Numbered from the stretch's first letter, positions 44,668 through 52,864 are shown. The stretch: DNA of 64,000 nt from Candidatus Gastranaerophilales bacterium (GCA_944324285.1 CALUVR010000002.1:1-64000); one strand, 5' to 3'. Made by a program: numbers and translations. Notes: generated by a model not told the origin, from the letters alone.

Positions 44668-45489
44668 GTGAAAAAAGCATTTACATTAGCAGAAGTCTTG
44701 ATAACATTAGGAATAATCGGTGTGGTAGCTGCAATGACTTTACCTGCGCTTATTAATAAAACAAGAAATAAAGAACTTCATACCGCGTTTTTGAAAACGT
44801 ATTCAGAATTAAATCAGGTTGCTGGATTGTTCAAGGCGGATTACGGGGTATCTGTTGCTGAGTATGCTGTAGGTAATGCGCCTCTCGGTTCGAGTGATAG
44901 TCCAAACGGTATAACTCCAGAATTTTCTAATAAAATATTTTCATATTATAAAGGTACAAGGTCTTTAACTTCAGGTTCAATGGGAGCCGCTGATGATGAA
45001 GGGAATTTTATTCCGTATTATGCTATGAATACATTGAACGGACAAAAGTTTTCAGGCGGCGTAAACTCTTCCGGCAGAGATTCCTCTTTTTTATGTGATA
45101 ATACTGCTTTTAAGAATAATATGTCAGGAGCTTTGATGATATTAAATGATGTCCCAAAACCGGGGCAGAATGGTCCTGTAATCTGCGTTGATATAAACGG
45201 CAAGAAGAAGCCTAATAGATACGGAATAGATTATTTTATGTTTTTATTTACAACAGATGGGCTTGTAATCCCTGTAGGTCAGGAGCATAGAAATAATCCT
45301 GCAGGGTGTAATAGTGCTTCTGGCAGCTGTGGTAATTTCAATAATGTAGGAGAGGAATACTGCTCAAATACATCAAACGACATTTCAAAAAACACCTCAT
45401 GCGCGTATTACGCACTAACAAACACCCACCCGACCAAAAAGGGAAAAGATTACTGGACGGATTTTCTGGGAGAAGTTTATAGCAGGTAA
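44668..45489 (+). CDS. Prepilin-like protein, module D
   Basis: The 273-residue protein starts at GTG (GAAGAG 8 nt upstream) with the very short leader MKKA before FTLAEVLITLGIIGVV. The -1 residue is Ala, as in module B. The globular part is Ser/Gly/Asn-rich, contains VDINGKKKPNRYGIDYF and has four or more Cys that could form disulphides. It is divergent from an XRE regulator and is followed by a secreted His-rich protein gene 84 bp downstream. Confidence 0.88.
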   Translation: MKKAFTLAEVLITLGIIGVVAAMTLPALINKTRNKELHTAFLKTYSELNQVAGLFKADYGVSVAEYAVGNAPLGSSDSPNGITPEFSNKIFSYYKGTRSLTSGSMGAADDEGNFIPYYAMNTLNGQKFSGGVNSSGRDSSFLCDNTAFKNNMSGALMILNDVPKPGQNGPVICVDINGKKKPNRYGIDYFMFLFTTDGLVIPVGQEHRNNPAGCNSASGSCGNFNNVGEEYCSNTSNDISKNTSCAYYALTNTHPTKKGKDYWTDFLGEVYSR

Positions 45490-45573
45490 ATGTAAATTTT
45501 TCTTTACGAACTGACAAAAAATATCTTTACTTACTATTATTATCATGTGGTCAGAAAATAAGGGTTAGTGTAT

Positions 45574-46215
45574 ATGAAACTTTCAAGTATAGGAGTAACA
45601 ACACCGCAGCATTTTACGGGAGAAAAGACTAAAAAAGCAATGAGAAATACTGCAGGGGCAGCAGCTATTGCACTTGCCGCTGCCATGCCTATGGAAAATG
45701 CGGATGCTCAGGTCATAATGCCTCCTCCTCCAATTCCTCCGATTACATATTATCAGGGATATATCCCGTCAACGGCTTATGATGTACCTGATTGCTTTGT
45801 GTATGGCGATGTAACAGACTTTGACTATGACAAATCTCTGACTCAAACTTTTAACGATATTGATTCAAAAGGAAAGCGCAACGGTTCCTTAAGCGTAAAT
45901 GAAGTAATTGCTGCAGACCGTGACAACTGGAATGCAACGCATTTGTATCCATACAATGCTTATCAGATGAATAGAACAGTGAATAATTTTAATGTTGTAT
46001 CTGCTATGTATAATGAAGAAGGCTCAAATCCTAATACGATTAATTTCAGGGAATATAAAAAGATTATGCAGGATTATATGAAGGCGCGGAATATTAATTC
46101 TTTCTTTAATCTGCTCAGGATAATCACTGTTCCTCGAATAGTGTGCCCGCCGCCGCATCATCACCATCCTGCGCCACCGCCACCGCATCACCATCATCAT
46201 AGACGCGGATATTAG
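45574..46215 (+). CDS. EF-hand-like, His/Pro-rich protein with PQHFTG tag
   Basis: The 213-residue protein begins MKLSSIGVTTPQHFTGEK. A hydrophobic Ala-rich stretch (about 26-46, ending ENADAQ) could be an internal signal or anchor. Two EF-hand-like loops follow (NDIDSKGKRNGSLSVNEVIA and YNEEGSNPNTINFREY). The tail alternates poly-Pro with HHHH and HHHHH and ends RRGY, which suggests Ni/Zn/Cu binding. The ATG at 45574 has AGGG 9 nt upstream. No family is recognised. Confidence 0.68.
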   Translation: MKLSSIGVTTPQHFTGEKTKKAMRNTAGAAAIALAAAMPMENADAQVIMPPPPIPPITYYQGYIPSTAYDVPDCFVYGDVTDFDYDKSLTQTFNDIDSKGKRNGSLSVNEVIAADRDNWNATHLYPYNAYQMNRTVNNFNVVSAMYNEEGSNPNTINFREYKKIMQDYMKARNINSFFNLLRIITVPRIVCPPPHHHHPAPPPPHHHHHRRGY

Positions 46216-46800
46216 CAGCGTGGAGAATTTAGGTGAAATTATGCTATTGGCAAAGCTTTAGCCGAAGCAATTCAGCTTTTGAGTTTTGTCGGGCAGGTAT
46301 GCCCAGCCGACTGAATCACCTCCCTTACAAATGGAGGCAAAGCAATCCAGTCTTTTAAATAAGTGAAGGGTGAGGAGTGAAGTGACAGTTTAGTTGAAAA
46401 GTTGAACGGATAAATGGATGAAGGTTTTTCTTCCCTCTCCCCTTGCGGGGGCATTGTTAACTTTCTATAGCAATGAATTTTAAGATTTTGTCCTCCCCTT
46501 GAGGGAGGACCGAAATCTTTGATTTCGAGGAGGGGTAGCAATGAAAAGTTAACAGACTCCCTTGCGGGAGAGTGTGTCCGAAGGACGGGTGAGGGGGGAA
46601 AGAGAAAAACCCTCCTGCACTTACGTGCCACCTCCCTTACAAAGGGAGGCAAAGCAATCCAGTCTTTTAAATAAATGAAGTGTGAAGTGACTAATTTTTT
46701 ATTGAACCCCTCACTCCTCACTCTTCACTCTTCACTCTTCACTCTTCACTCTTCACTTATCCCGGAACTGAACTCAGAATGACTCAAAACATTGTCCCGG
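46216..46800. repeat. Intergenic cluster of dispersed repeats
   Basis: This gap holds a third copy of the GGTA-loop hairpin (GTCGGGCA-ggta-TGCCC, 46289-46305), two CACCTCCCTTACAAA units each followed by AGCAATCCAGTCTTTTAAAT, a CCTCTCCCCTTGCGGGGGC unit, and about six tandem CTTCACT units (about 46713-46757). Long open frames across it are repeat-derived and not gene-like. Confidence 0.75.
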
Positions 46801-46825
46801 TGCCTAAGTAACTTCGTATCGTTTT

Positions 46826-47287
46826 CTAATACCCGATTGCCCAGTTTACAAAAGTAGACAATTTCTTTTTAGGCTCCACCGATACGTCTGTCTGTACTGC
46901 CGGAACTTCAATTACTTTTGCTGCTTTTTGAAGCAGGTTGTATTTTGTTATTTTGTAGTCAACATTATTAAAAGATTTTAATCTGTCTAACTGATTTTGT
47001 AATTCCGCATTCTCATCATTTAACGTTGTAACCTGGCGGCTCAAGGTGTTAAGGGTTATTTCGTGGCACATTTCAAAGTAATAGCTTACAAACGCCACTA
47101 ATACAAATACTCCCAAAATTCCGCATAATGTTGCATTAACTTTTCTTATAGCCATCTCTTTATATGAACTCTCCTTGTGAAAATATCCCGTTATTACCGG
47201 TGCCTGCTGTATCGGGTTTCCCGTATAACTCTGATATCCGTAATTGTAAGAACAATTTCTATCCTCTTGTACTCTCGCTCTATTCAA
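46826..47287 (-). CDS. FtsL-like cell division protein
   Basis: The 153-residue protein has a Tyr/Gln-rich cytosolic head (1-50), one membrane segment (about 54-76, GILGVFVLVAFVSYYF) and a short coiled coil (RQVTTLNDENAELQNQLDRL). This is the FtsL/DivIC layout, and its place directly after rsmH is the FtsL place in division gene clusters. The start is TTG with GGGG upstream. Sequence identity to FtsL is not evident by eye, so the call rests on topology and context. Confidence 0.68.
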   Translation of the reverse strand: MNRARVQEDRNCSYNYGYQSYTGNPIQQAPVITGYFHKESSYKEMAIRKVNATLCGILGVFVLVAFVSYYFEMCHEITLNTLSRQVTTLNDENAELQNQLDRLKSFNNVDYKITKYNLLQKAAKVIEVPAVQTDVSVEPKKKLSTFVNWAIGY

Positions 47288-47341
47288 TTTTAGTCCCCAA
47301 TTTTTCAGTTATTAATAATATGTATATCCCAAAATTATCGG

Positions 47342-48271
47342 TTAATTAATACATCTTGCGATTCTTAATTTTGCACTCCGAGATGGCGGATTTTCGGATA
47401 TTTCTTTTTCTGACGCCATTATCGGTTTTTTATTAACAAGTTCCAGTTTAGGCGGCGGGCATGTACAAATCATTTGGTTTTTTGCGCAATGACACCGTTG
47501 CGAGTGGTACTTGAATACTTGTTTCACTATCCTATCCTCAAGAGAGTGAAAACTTATAACACTTATTATAGCACCAACGTCAAGTAAATCCAAAACATTA
47601 TTTAAAGTATTTTTAACATTTTGTAACTCTTGATTTACTTCTATTCTAATCGCCTGAAATACTCTTGTTGCAGGGTGGATGGAGCTTTTTACGTGCGGAG
47701 TAGACTTTATAATTAACTCAGCGAGTTCGGTCGTTGTTTCAAGCTTTTTTCTATGCCTTTGTTCCACGATAGCTTTTGCAATCCTTTTTGAAAATCTTTC
47801 TTCACCGTATTCTGAGAAAATTCTAACCAAATCCTCCTCGGAATAACCGTTTACAACATCATAGGCAGAAAAATCCGCATCCTGATTAAATCTCATATCC
47901 AGAGGTGCTTCTTTTGAAAACGAAAATCCTCTCTCAGCCTTGTTAAACTGATGATAAGACGCCCCTAAATCAAAAAGCACCCCTCCAGTGATTTTGTTAA
48001 TACCCAGAGAGTGCAAGACAGGTTTAATGTTTGTATAAGAATTTTTGACGATTGTTAAATTATTGTAATTTTTTAATCTTTCAGAGGCTGCCGCAATTGC
48101 GTCATCGTCAACGTCAAACGCAATTAATTTCCCGTTAGGAGAAATTCTTTGCAAAATGAGTTCACTGTGCCCGCCGCCTCCAAGCGTACAATCTACGTAA
48201 ACAAGACCGTCGCGGCATTCAAGTGCATCGACAGCCTCATTTTTCATTACTGTGTAGTGCTTAAATTCCAT
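47342..48271 (-). CDS. rsmH: 16S rRNA (cytosine-1402-N4)-methyltransferase
   Basis: The 309-residue enzyme methylates C1402 in the ribosomal P site. Diagnostic blocks are FKHYTVMKNEAVDALECRDG, YVDCTLGGGGHSELIL (SAM binding), FDLGASYHQFNKAERGFSF with PLDMRFNQ, RVFQAIRIEVNQEL and ISFHSLEDRIVK. A TAAAAT box preceded by TGC ends 6 nt before the ATG and no ribosome binding site is present, so it is predicted leaderless with its own promoter. mraZ is not adjacent. Confidence 0.96.
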   Translation of the reverse strand: MEFKHYTVMKNEAVDALECRDGLVYVDCTLGGGGHSELILQRISPNGKLIAFDVDDDAIAAASERLKNYNNLTIVKNSYTNIKPVLHSLGINKITGGVLFDLGASYHQFNKAERGFSFSKEAPLDMRFNQDADFSAYDVVNGYSEEDLVRIFSEYGEERFSKRIAKAIVEQRHRKKLETTTELAELIIKSTPHVKSSIHPATRVFQAIRIEVNQELQNVKNTLNNVLDLLDVGAIISVISFHSLEDRIVKQVFKYHSQRCHCAKNQMICTCPPPKLELVNKKPIMASEKEISENPPSRSAKLRIARCIN

Positions 48272-48293
48272 AACAGAATTTTAGCATAAAGTT

Positions 48294-48488
48294 TTATAAC
48301 ATTGCAAAACCTTCAAGACCGTAATCATCAAAAATTTCAAGAAACTTGTTATAGGTAAATACTTGAGCATTACCGTCTGCATCCGAGATTTCAATTAATT
48401 TGTTTGAGTTGTTCTCTTCAATAGCTCTTGCTAAAGCTTCAATCTCTGATTCTGTTTTGTCCTGGGTTGAAATAAATTGAATGTCCAT
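48294..48488 (-). CDS. Small protein, paralog 1 (64 aa)
   Basis: The product starts MDIQFISTQDKTESEIEALA and ends with VFTYNKFLEIFDDYGLEGFA, nearly the same ending as its upstream neighbour. GGAG lies 7 nt before the ATG. It is acidic, has no membrane segment, and may be a protein-interaction or antitoxin-like module. No characterised family is recognised. Confidence 0.65.
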   Translation of the reverse strand: MDIQFISTQDKTESEIEALARAIEENNSNKLIEISDADGNAQVFTYNKFLEIFDDYGLEGFAML

Positions 48489-48504
48489 AAGTCGTCTCCA
48501 TTTA

Positions 48505-48756
48505 TTATATGTGGTATAAAAAGCCTTCAAGTCCGTGTTCATCATATATTTCCACAAATTTTGCGTAGGAATAAATTTTGGTGTTTTCAGGTTTATTTTG
48601 ATCCATAACAACGATTCTCCCGTTGCTAATTTTGGAATCAAGGTTGTTGATAAAATCCACCATGGAAGTCAAATATCTTTCATTGGTAATATCTTCAATA
48701 GTAACATTTTTCAGAAAGTGGAAATCTCTTTCATTAAATGCAATTTGTTCGCCCAT
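48505..48756 (-). CDS. Small protein, paralog 2 (83 aa)
   Basis: The product starts MGEQIAFNERDFHFLKN and ends IYSYAKFVEIYDEHGLEGFL, matching paralog 1 over its last 22 residues or so. AAGGAG lies 12 nt before the ATG. The pair is a tandem duplication 16 bp apart in the same direction as rsmH, in the place mraZ usually takes. Two TTTGTTAC copies (48844-48851 and 48855-48862) lie about 90 bp upstream. Confidence 0.65.
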   Translation of the reverse strand: MGEQIAFNERDFHFLKNVTIEDITNERYLTSMVDFINNLDSKISNGRIVVMDQNKPENTKIYSYAKFVEIYDEHGLEGFLYHI

Positions 48757-48868
48757 TGGTTCTGTTTACTCCTTATAAATAACCTGTTGCTCTGTAACTG
48801 CATTTACGGAATTAGAAGTTAAAAACTTTAGTCAAAATAGGTATTTGTTACTTTTTTGTTACAAAATG

Positions 48869-48902
48869 AAGGGAGGAATTTCTTTAAAGAAATTCCTCCC
48901 TT
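48869..48902. terminator. Perfect long hairpin after gltX
   Basis: A 34-bp perfect palindrome runs from AAGGGAGGAATTTCTTT at 48869 to its complement at 48902. It lies 22 bp after the gltX stop. The T run is weak, so it may act as an RNA stabiliser or partial terminator. Confidence 0.75.
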
Positions 48903-48923
48903 TGTATATATTCGTTACAAAAT

Positions 48924-50393
48924 TTATACAGTCTGTTTTATTGCATTTTTTACGCGGCGGAAAGTTTTATCCTTACCGATAATAGCAAGGATTGCAGTCA
49001 TATCGGCACCGCAGAGTCTGCCTGTCACGGCTGCTCTTATCGCCCACATAGTAACTTTAGGTTTGATTCCTTTTTCTTTGTATGCGGCTCTGAACTGTTC
49101 GAGTTTTTCGTGAAGATTTTCTTCAGTCCATTCCCAGTCTTGAGCTTCTTTTATAAATGTATTTAATACATCCTGAGAAACTTCGGTATCAAGTGTTTCT
49201 TTAGCTTTATCATCAATTTCGACATCCTGACCGAAGAAGTACGGAACTGCATCAGTGATATCGGAAAGAAGGGTAAGCGGTTCATAGGTTACCTCAACCA
49301 TTCTTGTGTACTGAGCGTCCGTGAGTTCGGAAAGGTCATATTTTGTAAGGTAAGGTTTGAGTTTTTCTTTCAATTCAGGAATAGAAAGCATTTTTATGTA
49401 ATGGCTGTTCATCCAGTTCAATTTGTCATATTCAAAGATTGAGTTGGATGACGAAACTTCATTAATTCTGAAATCAGCAGCGATTTCATCAATTGATTTA
49501 ATTTCTTTTCCGTCAGACGGTGACCATCCGAGAAGTGCCACAAAGTTAATGAGAGCTTCCGTGAGGTAACCTTTTTCGACAAATTCTGAAACTGCTGTTG
49601 CACCGTGACGTTTTGAGAGTTTACTTCTGTCAGGTGCAAGTATCATGCCGAGGTGTCCGAATCTCGGAACTTCTGCCCCCAGTGCTTCAAATATAAGAAT
49701 TTGTTTGAAGGTATTTGAAATATGATCTTCTCCGCGGATTACGTGGGAAATTTTCATAAGCATATCGTCGATTACAACGGCAAAGTTATAAGTCGGCGTG
49801 CCGTTTGATTTCATAATAACGAAATCCCCGAGAAGGTCTGTATCCATGTGCAATTCGCCTTTAACAAGGTCGTCGAATTTCAGGATTGAAGAATCATGGA
49901 AAGCTTTTTGTGCTTTTGAAATATTAAATCTTACAGCAGGTTTTCTTCCTTCTGCGCGTAATTTAGCTTTTTCTTCTTCCGATAAATTTTCGCATTTTTT
50001 TGTGTAAACATAAGGTTTTTTATTTTCTGCAGCTTCTTTTTTTTCAGCCTCAAGTTCTTCAGGTGTGCAGAAGCATTCGTAAGCAAAACCTTTATCAAGA
50101 AGTTCCTGAACATATTTCGGGTAAATGTCAAATCTTTCAGACTGTGTATAAGGTCCGTAAGGTCCGCCTACATCAGGACCTTCATCCCAGTTAAGCCCGA
50201 GCGCTTTCAGGCTGTCAAAGATATTATCAATATAAGCCTGGCTTGTACGTTCAGCGTCTGTATCTTCAATTCTTAAAACAAATTTGCCGTTATTTTTCTT
50301 GGCAAAGAGATAGTTAAATAAAGCTGTTCTTGCCGTTCCGATGTGGAGGTTTCCACTTGGGGACGGTGCTATTCTGACTCTTACTTCGTTCAT
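48924..50393 (-). CDS. gltX: Glutamate--tRNA ligase
   Basis: The 489-residue class I synthetase charges tRNA-Glu. It has the HIGH motif APSPSGNLHIGTARTALFNY, GEDHISNT, the KMSKS equivalent SKLSKRHG and the anticodon-binding C-terminal domain. The ATG at 50393 is chosen with AGGA 7 nt upstream; an upstream in-frame start would add 22 atypical residues. It could also be a non-discriminating enzyme serving Gln-tRNA via GatCAB, as is common when glnS is absent; that cannot be read here. Confidence 0.96.
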   Translation of the reverse strand: MNEVRVRIAPSPSGNLHIGTARTALFNYLFAKKNNGKFVLRIEDTDAERTSQAYIDNIFDSLKALGLNWDEGPDVGGPYGPYTQSERFDIYPKYVQELLDKGFAYECFCTPEELEAEKKEAAENKKPYVYTKKCENLSEEEKAKLRAEGRKPAVRFNISKAQKAFHDSSILKFDDLVKGELHMDTDLLGDFVIMKSNGTPTYNFAVVIDDMLMKISHVIRGEDHISNTFKQILIFEALGAEVPRFGHLGMILAPDRSKLSKRHGATAVSEFVEKGYLTEALINFVALLGWSPSDGKEIKSIDEIAADFRINEVSSSNSIFEYDKLNWMNSHYIKMLSIPELKEKLKPYLTKYDLSELTDAQYTRMVEVTYEPLTLLSDITDAVPYFFGQDVEIDDKAKETLDTEVSQDVLNTFIKEAQDWEWTEENLHEKLEQFRAAYKEKGIKPKVTMWAIRAAVTGRLCGADMTAILAIIGKDKTFRRVKNAIKQTV

Positions 50394-50462
50394 GTTAAAT
50401 CCTCGATTTCTTTTATATTTTGCACGGATAATTTTATCACGCGCAGGTTTTAAATTCAAGGC

Positions 50463-51179
50463 TTAATCAAGAATATACATAGGAGAGCAGCCCCAGCCGG
50501 AACCGCTTTTGCAATCCTCTGCATAGTTCTCTTTGTTTATTTTTGTGCAATAATCAGGACAATTAAACCCGTTTACGCTTAAATCTGCGTCATCTCTTTT
50601 GAAAAATCCTGGTGTAACTTCGCCGTCCGGTAAATAACAGTAAAAAATGTCTCTCCCGATTGTATTTGGTTTTTTAAATCCGTTTACGTCAATAAAAATC
50701 TGGTTTACGCTGTTGAAATTTATAACTGCGCCATCAGAAAGTGCAAAAGTATAAGCATTAAATGCTCCGTTTATAGTCATAATTTTCCCATGTTTATCAT
50801 ACCATTGCAGCTTGTTATTACCTCCTCCGTACCATGAAATTTCTTTAGGATTCCACATTTGGCTTATATTATCGGAAATAGATTCATTTTGCGCCAGTAT
50901 TAAATCGCATTTTAACCCTGATTTTACTGTTTTTAGTTGTTTTGCAACTTTACATATATAAGTAGCCATATTTTGCCACTCTACCTGTTCGTAAGTCGTT
51001 TCTTCATCTGCGTAAACTTTTAGCATAGCCTGGCTTATTGCGGAGAATTCCTTTTTAAACGCTGCCTTAAACTGTTTGTCCTGTATGTTATTAATAACCG
51101 TTGGCAGGGTCATTGCTGCGACGATTCCTATAATCCCCAGTGTTATCAATACCTCTGCAAGAGTAAAACCTTTTCTCAT
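50463..51179 (-). CDS. Prepilin-like protein, module E
   Basis: The 238-residue protein has the leader MRKG, cleavage site G|FTLAEV, the pilin helix LITLGIIGIVAAM, then VINNIQDKQFKAAFKKEFSA. The shared motif DVNGFKKPNTIGRDIFYC is present, and the C-terminal part has paired Cys. AGGAGG lies 8 nt before the ATG at 51179. The divergent partner is a ribbon-helix-helix protein instead of XRE. Confidence 0.88.
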   Translation of the reverse strand: MRKGFTLAEVLITLGIIGIVAAMTLPTVINNIQDKQFKAAFKKEFSAISQAMLKVYADEETTYEQVEWQNMATYICKVAKQLKTVKSGLKCDLILAQNESISDNISQMWNPKEISWYGGGNNKLQWYDKHGKIMTINGAFNAYTFALSDGAVINFNSVNQIFIDVNGFKKPNTIGRDIFYCYLPDGEVTPGFFKRDDADLSVNGFNCPDYCTKINKENYAEDCKSGSGWGCSPMYILD

Positions 51180-51199
51180 GAATGAAGCCTCCTGGATTA

Positions 51200-51245
51200 A
51201 TACTAACATATTGCACTTATTTATACAAGTGTAAATTGCACTTAT
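51200..51245 (-). promoter_or_regulatory. Prepilin E promoter with three operator-like boxes
   Basis: Two direct TTGCACTTAT boxes (51211-51220 and 51236-51245) flank an inverted relative, ACAAGTGTAA (51225-51234). A minus-strand promoter TTGTAT (51223-51228), 17 bp, TAGTAT (51200-51205) overlaps the boxes. Repeated half-sites suit a ribbon-helix-helix regulator. Confidence 0.55.
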
Positions 51246-51321
51246 ATTTACTCTTAAAATAATGGCGTGTTTTTAAATGTATTTATAAGGTGTAAAATTA
51301 AATAAATGGAGGTAATCACAG

Positions 51322-51492
51322 ATGTTTAATATTGAAAAACCCGAAATGGTTAACAAAACTTTCAGACTGCCTGCGGAACTTGTCGAAAGGCTTTGTACTG
51401 TTGCCCAAAATCGAGGGGTTTCATTAAATAACCTTGTTAAACAGTGCTGTGAATATGCGCTCAGCCAGCTTGCCGAAAATGCTGAAAAATAA
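51322..51492 (+). CDS. Ribbon-helix-helix (Arc/CopG type) regulator of module E
   Basis: The 56-residue protein has the ribbon KTFRLPAELVERLCTVA followed by NRGVSLNNLVKQCCEYALSQ, the Arc/CopG fold pattern. GGAGGT lies 8 nt before the ATG. It is the divergent partner of prepilin E, 142 bp away, and replaces the XRE protein found in the other four modules. Autoregulation and prepilin repression are inferred. Confidence 0.82.
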   Translation: MFNIEKPEMVNKTFRLPAELVERLCTVAQNRGVSLNNLVKQCCEYALSQLAENAEK

Positions 51493-51517
51493 TGTCGTTT
51501 TGTGCTATAATCAGATT

Positions 51518-52315
51518 ATGAGAAGGGCTTTGTTAATAATTTTTTTATTATGTCTGGGACTCCCTGTCTTGGCAGAAGATGTCGTCAAAGAAGAAAAATT
51601 GCCGAATATTTTTATCTGGACTCTGCCGGAGGAAAAAAATATTTCGCCTGACGATATTACAAGTTCAAATGAAGAGGAAGAAGTTTCGACCGTGCCTGAG
51701 CCTGAAAAGATTAACGCTATGAATTATGAAGAATATGTTGATGCTGCTGATGTGGTTTATTTGAAGGATGATGAAAATAACTTTGTACTAAATCTTACTG
51801 TTCCGCAGAAATTTGAATCTAGAAATATTGTTGACGGCGGCAAAATTCAGCCTAAAACAAGAAAAAATTATTCCCTGTACAGTAATGAAGAATATAGTAT
51901 TGCTCCGCAGAGCATTCAATCTGTCGAAAAACACGGTAATTTTTCTCTGGGTACTTTGTATAATACAGGGATTGATAATTCTCAGCTGGAGCGCTCAACG
52001 ACGCTGTTTACCAGATACGAGCGCAAATATTTCGCAATAAGTTCAGCGTTTAAGAAAAATAATCTTACCACCTACGGGCTGAATACCGATAATTTTTATA
52101 TAGCACCTGAATTAAAATTGAATAAGATGTTTTCTCTTTCCCCTGTGCTGTCAACCGATATTACAAGAAACAGAAGAAAGGGTGAATTCGTGCTTTCTGT
52201 AAGTCCATTGAAAGATGACAGGATGAAACTCGAATTCGGTGCAGGTACCACTTACGACATAAATAACGATCGTTCCTGGTCGCAGGTGCGATTTAACACT
52301 AAATTCCAATTGTAA
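51518..52315 (+). CDS. Exported protein with beta-rich C-terminus, possible outer-membrane protein
   Basis: The 265-residue protein has a signal peptide (MRRALLIIFLLCLGLPVLA) and an acidic linker. The C-terminal half alternates polar and aromatic residues (FTRYERKYFAISSAFKK, FVLSVSPLKDD, RSWSQVRFNTKFQL), as in a small beta-barrel. A TATAAT box preceded by TGC ends 6 nt before the ATG with no ribosome binding site, so it is predicted leaderless. No family is recognised. Confidence 0.65.
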   Translation: MRRALLIIFLLCLGLPVLAEDVVKEEKLPNIFIWTLPEEKNISPDDITSSNEEEEVSTVPEPEKINAMNYEEYVDAADVVYLKDDENNFVLNLTVPQKFESRNIVDGGKIQPKTRKNYSLYSNEEYSIAPQSIQSVEKHGNFSLGTLYNTGIDNSQLERSTTLFTRYERKYFAISSAFKKNNLTTYGLNTDNFYIAPELKLNKMFSLSPVLSTDITRNRRKGEFVLSVSPLKDDRMKLEFGAGTTYDINNDRSWSQVRFNTKFQL

Positions 52316-52384
52316 ATTTCTTAAAATATAATTGAATACTAAGCTGTTTTCTTTTATAATTTAGGTAAGCACAAGGAGTTTTCC

Positions 52385-52864
52385 GTGGAAATAAAAAGAG
52401 GTAAAAATTTACCGCAAAAAGTTACGGTAGAATCATCTAAAGGTAAGAAACAGGTTGAAACTCTTGCCGTAAAGTCCCGTAAGAAAATCCGCAGTCATAA
52501 GCGGAAAATAGGGGTTTACTATTCCTTTTTAACCTTTGTACTATTGTTTTGTCTTGTGCAGGTAGGTTTCGGAGCGATTTTGAATATTTCAAAAATTGTT
52601 GCATACAAGGCTAAAATAAATACTATGAAAAAAGTGCGTGATGATGCGGAAGTCAGAAATAAAGAATTAAAAAGTGATATTAAGCAGTTCTCAAGGACTT
52701 CAAGTCTTGAAGAAATTGCAAGGAATAATCTTAAAATGGCAGGTCAAGATGAGGTTCTAGTCCTGATTAACAATACAAATAAACCTGATTTGAAGGATAA
52801 AAAGCATAAATTAATAAAAAAGAGTGAACAAAAGACAGAACAACGGAGTGCGAATGCAGGATAA
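52385..52864 (+). CDS. Septum formation initiator, FtsB/DivIC family
   Basis: The 159-residue protein has a basic cytosolic head, one membrane segment (about 46-68), a coiled coil (about 75-105) and the family signature SLEEIARNNLKMAGQDEVLV. It should sit in the divisome with FtsL and FtsQ. The start is GTG with AAGGAG 6 nt upstream. Its 3' end overlaps the next gene by 11 bp. Confidence 0.82.
   Translation: MEIKRGKNLPQKVTVESSKGKKQVETLAVKSRKKIRSHKRKIGVYYSFLTFVLLFCLVQVGFGAILNISKIVAYKAKINTMKKVRDDAEVRNKELKSDIKQFSRTSSLEEIARNNLKMAGQDEVLVLINNTNKPDLKDKKHKLIKKSEQKTEQRSANAG

Noticed and set aside
46272-46721. Open reading frame of 149 codons on the minus strand
   Set aside because: It lies wholly within the dispersed-repeat cluster and encodes the repeated peptide LKDWIALPPFVREV twice; similar peptides arise from other repeat copies. 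No ribosome binding site.
46713-46757. Short tandem array considered as a CRISPR
   Set aside because: The units are 7 bp CTTCACT copies without spacers; there are no cas genes in the window.
48869-48902. Treating the long palindrome as the promoter operator of the small paralog pair
   Set aside because: It lies directly after the gltX stop and is a long perfect hairpin, which fits a 3'-end structure better; the TTTGTTAC copies nearer the pair are better operator candidates.
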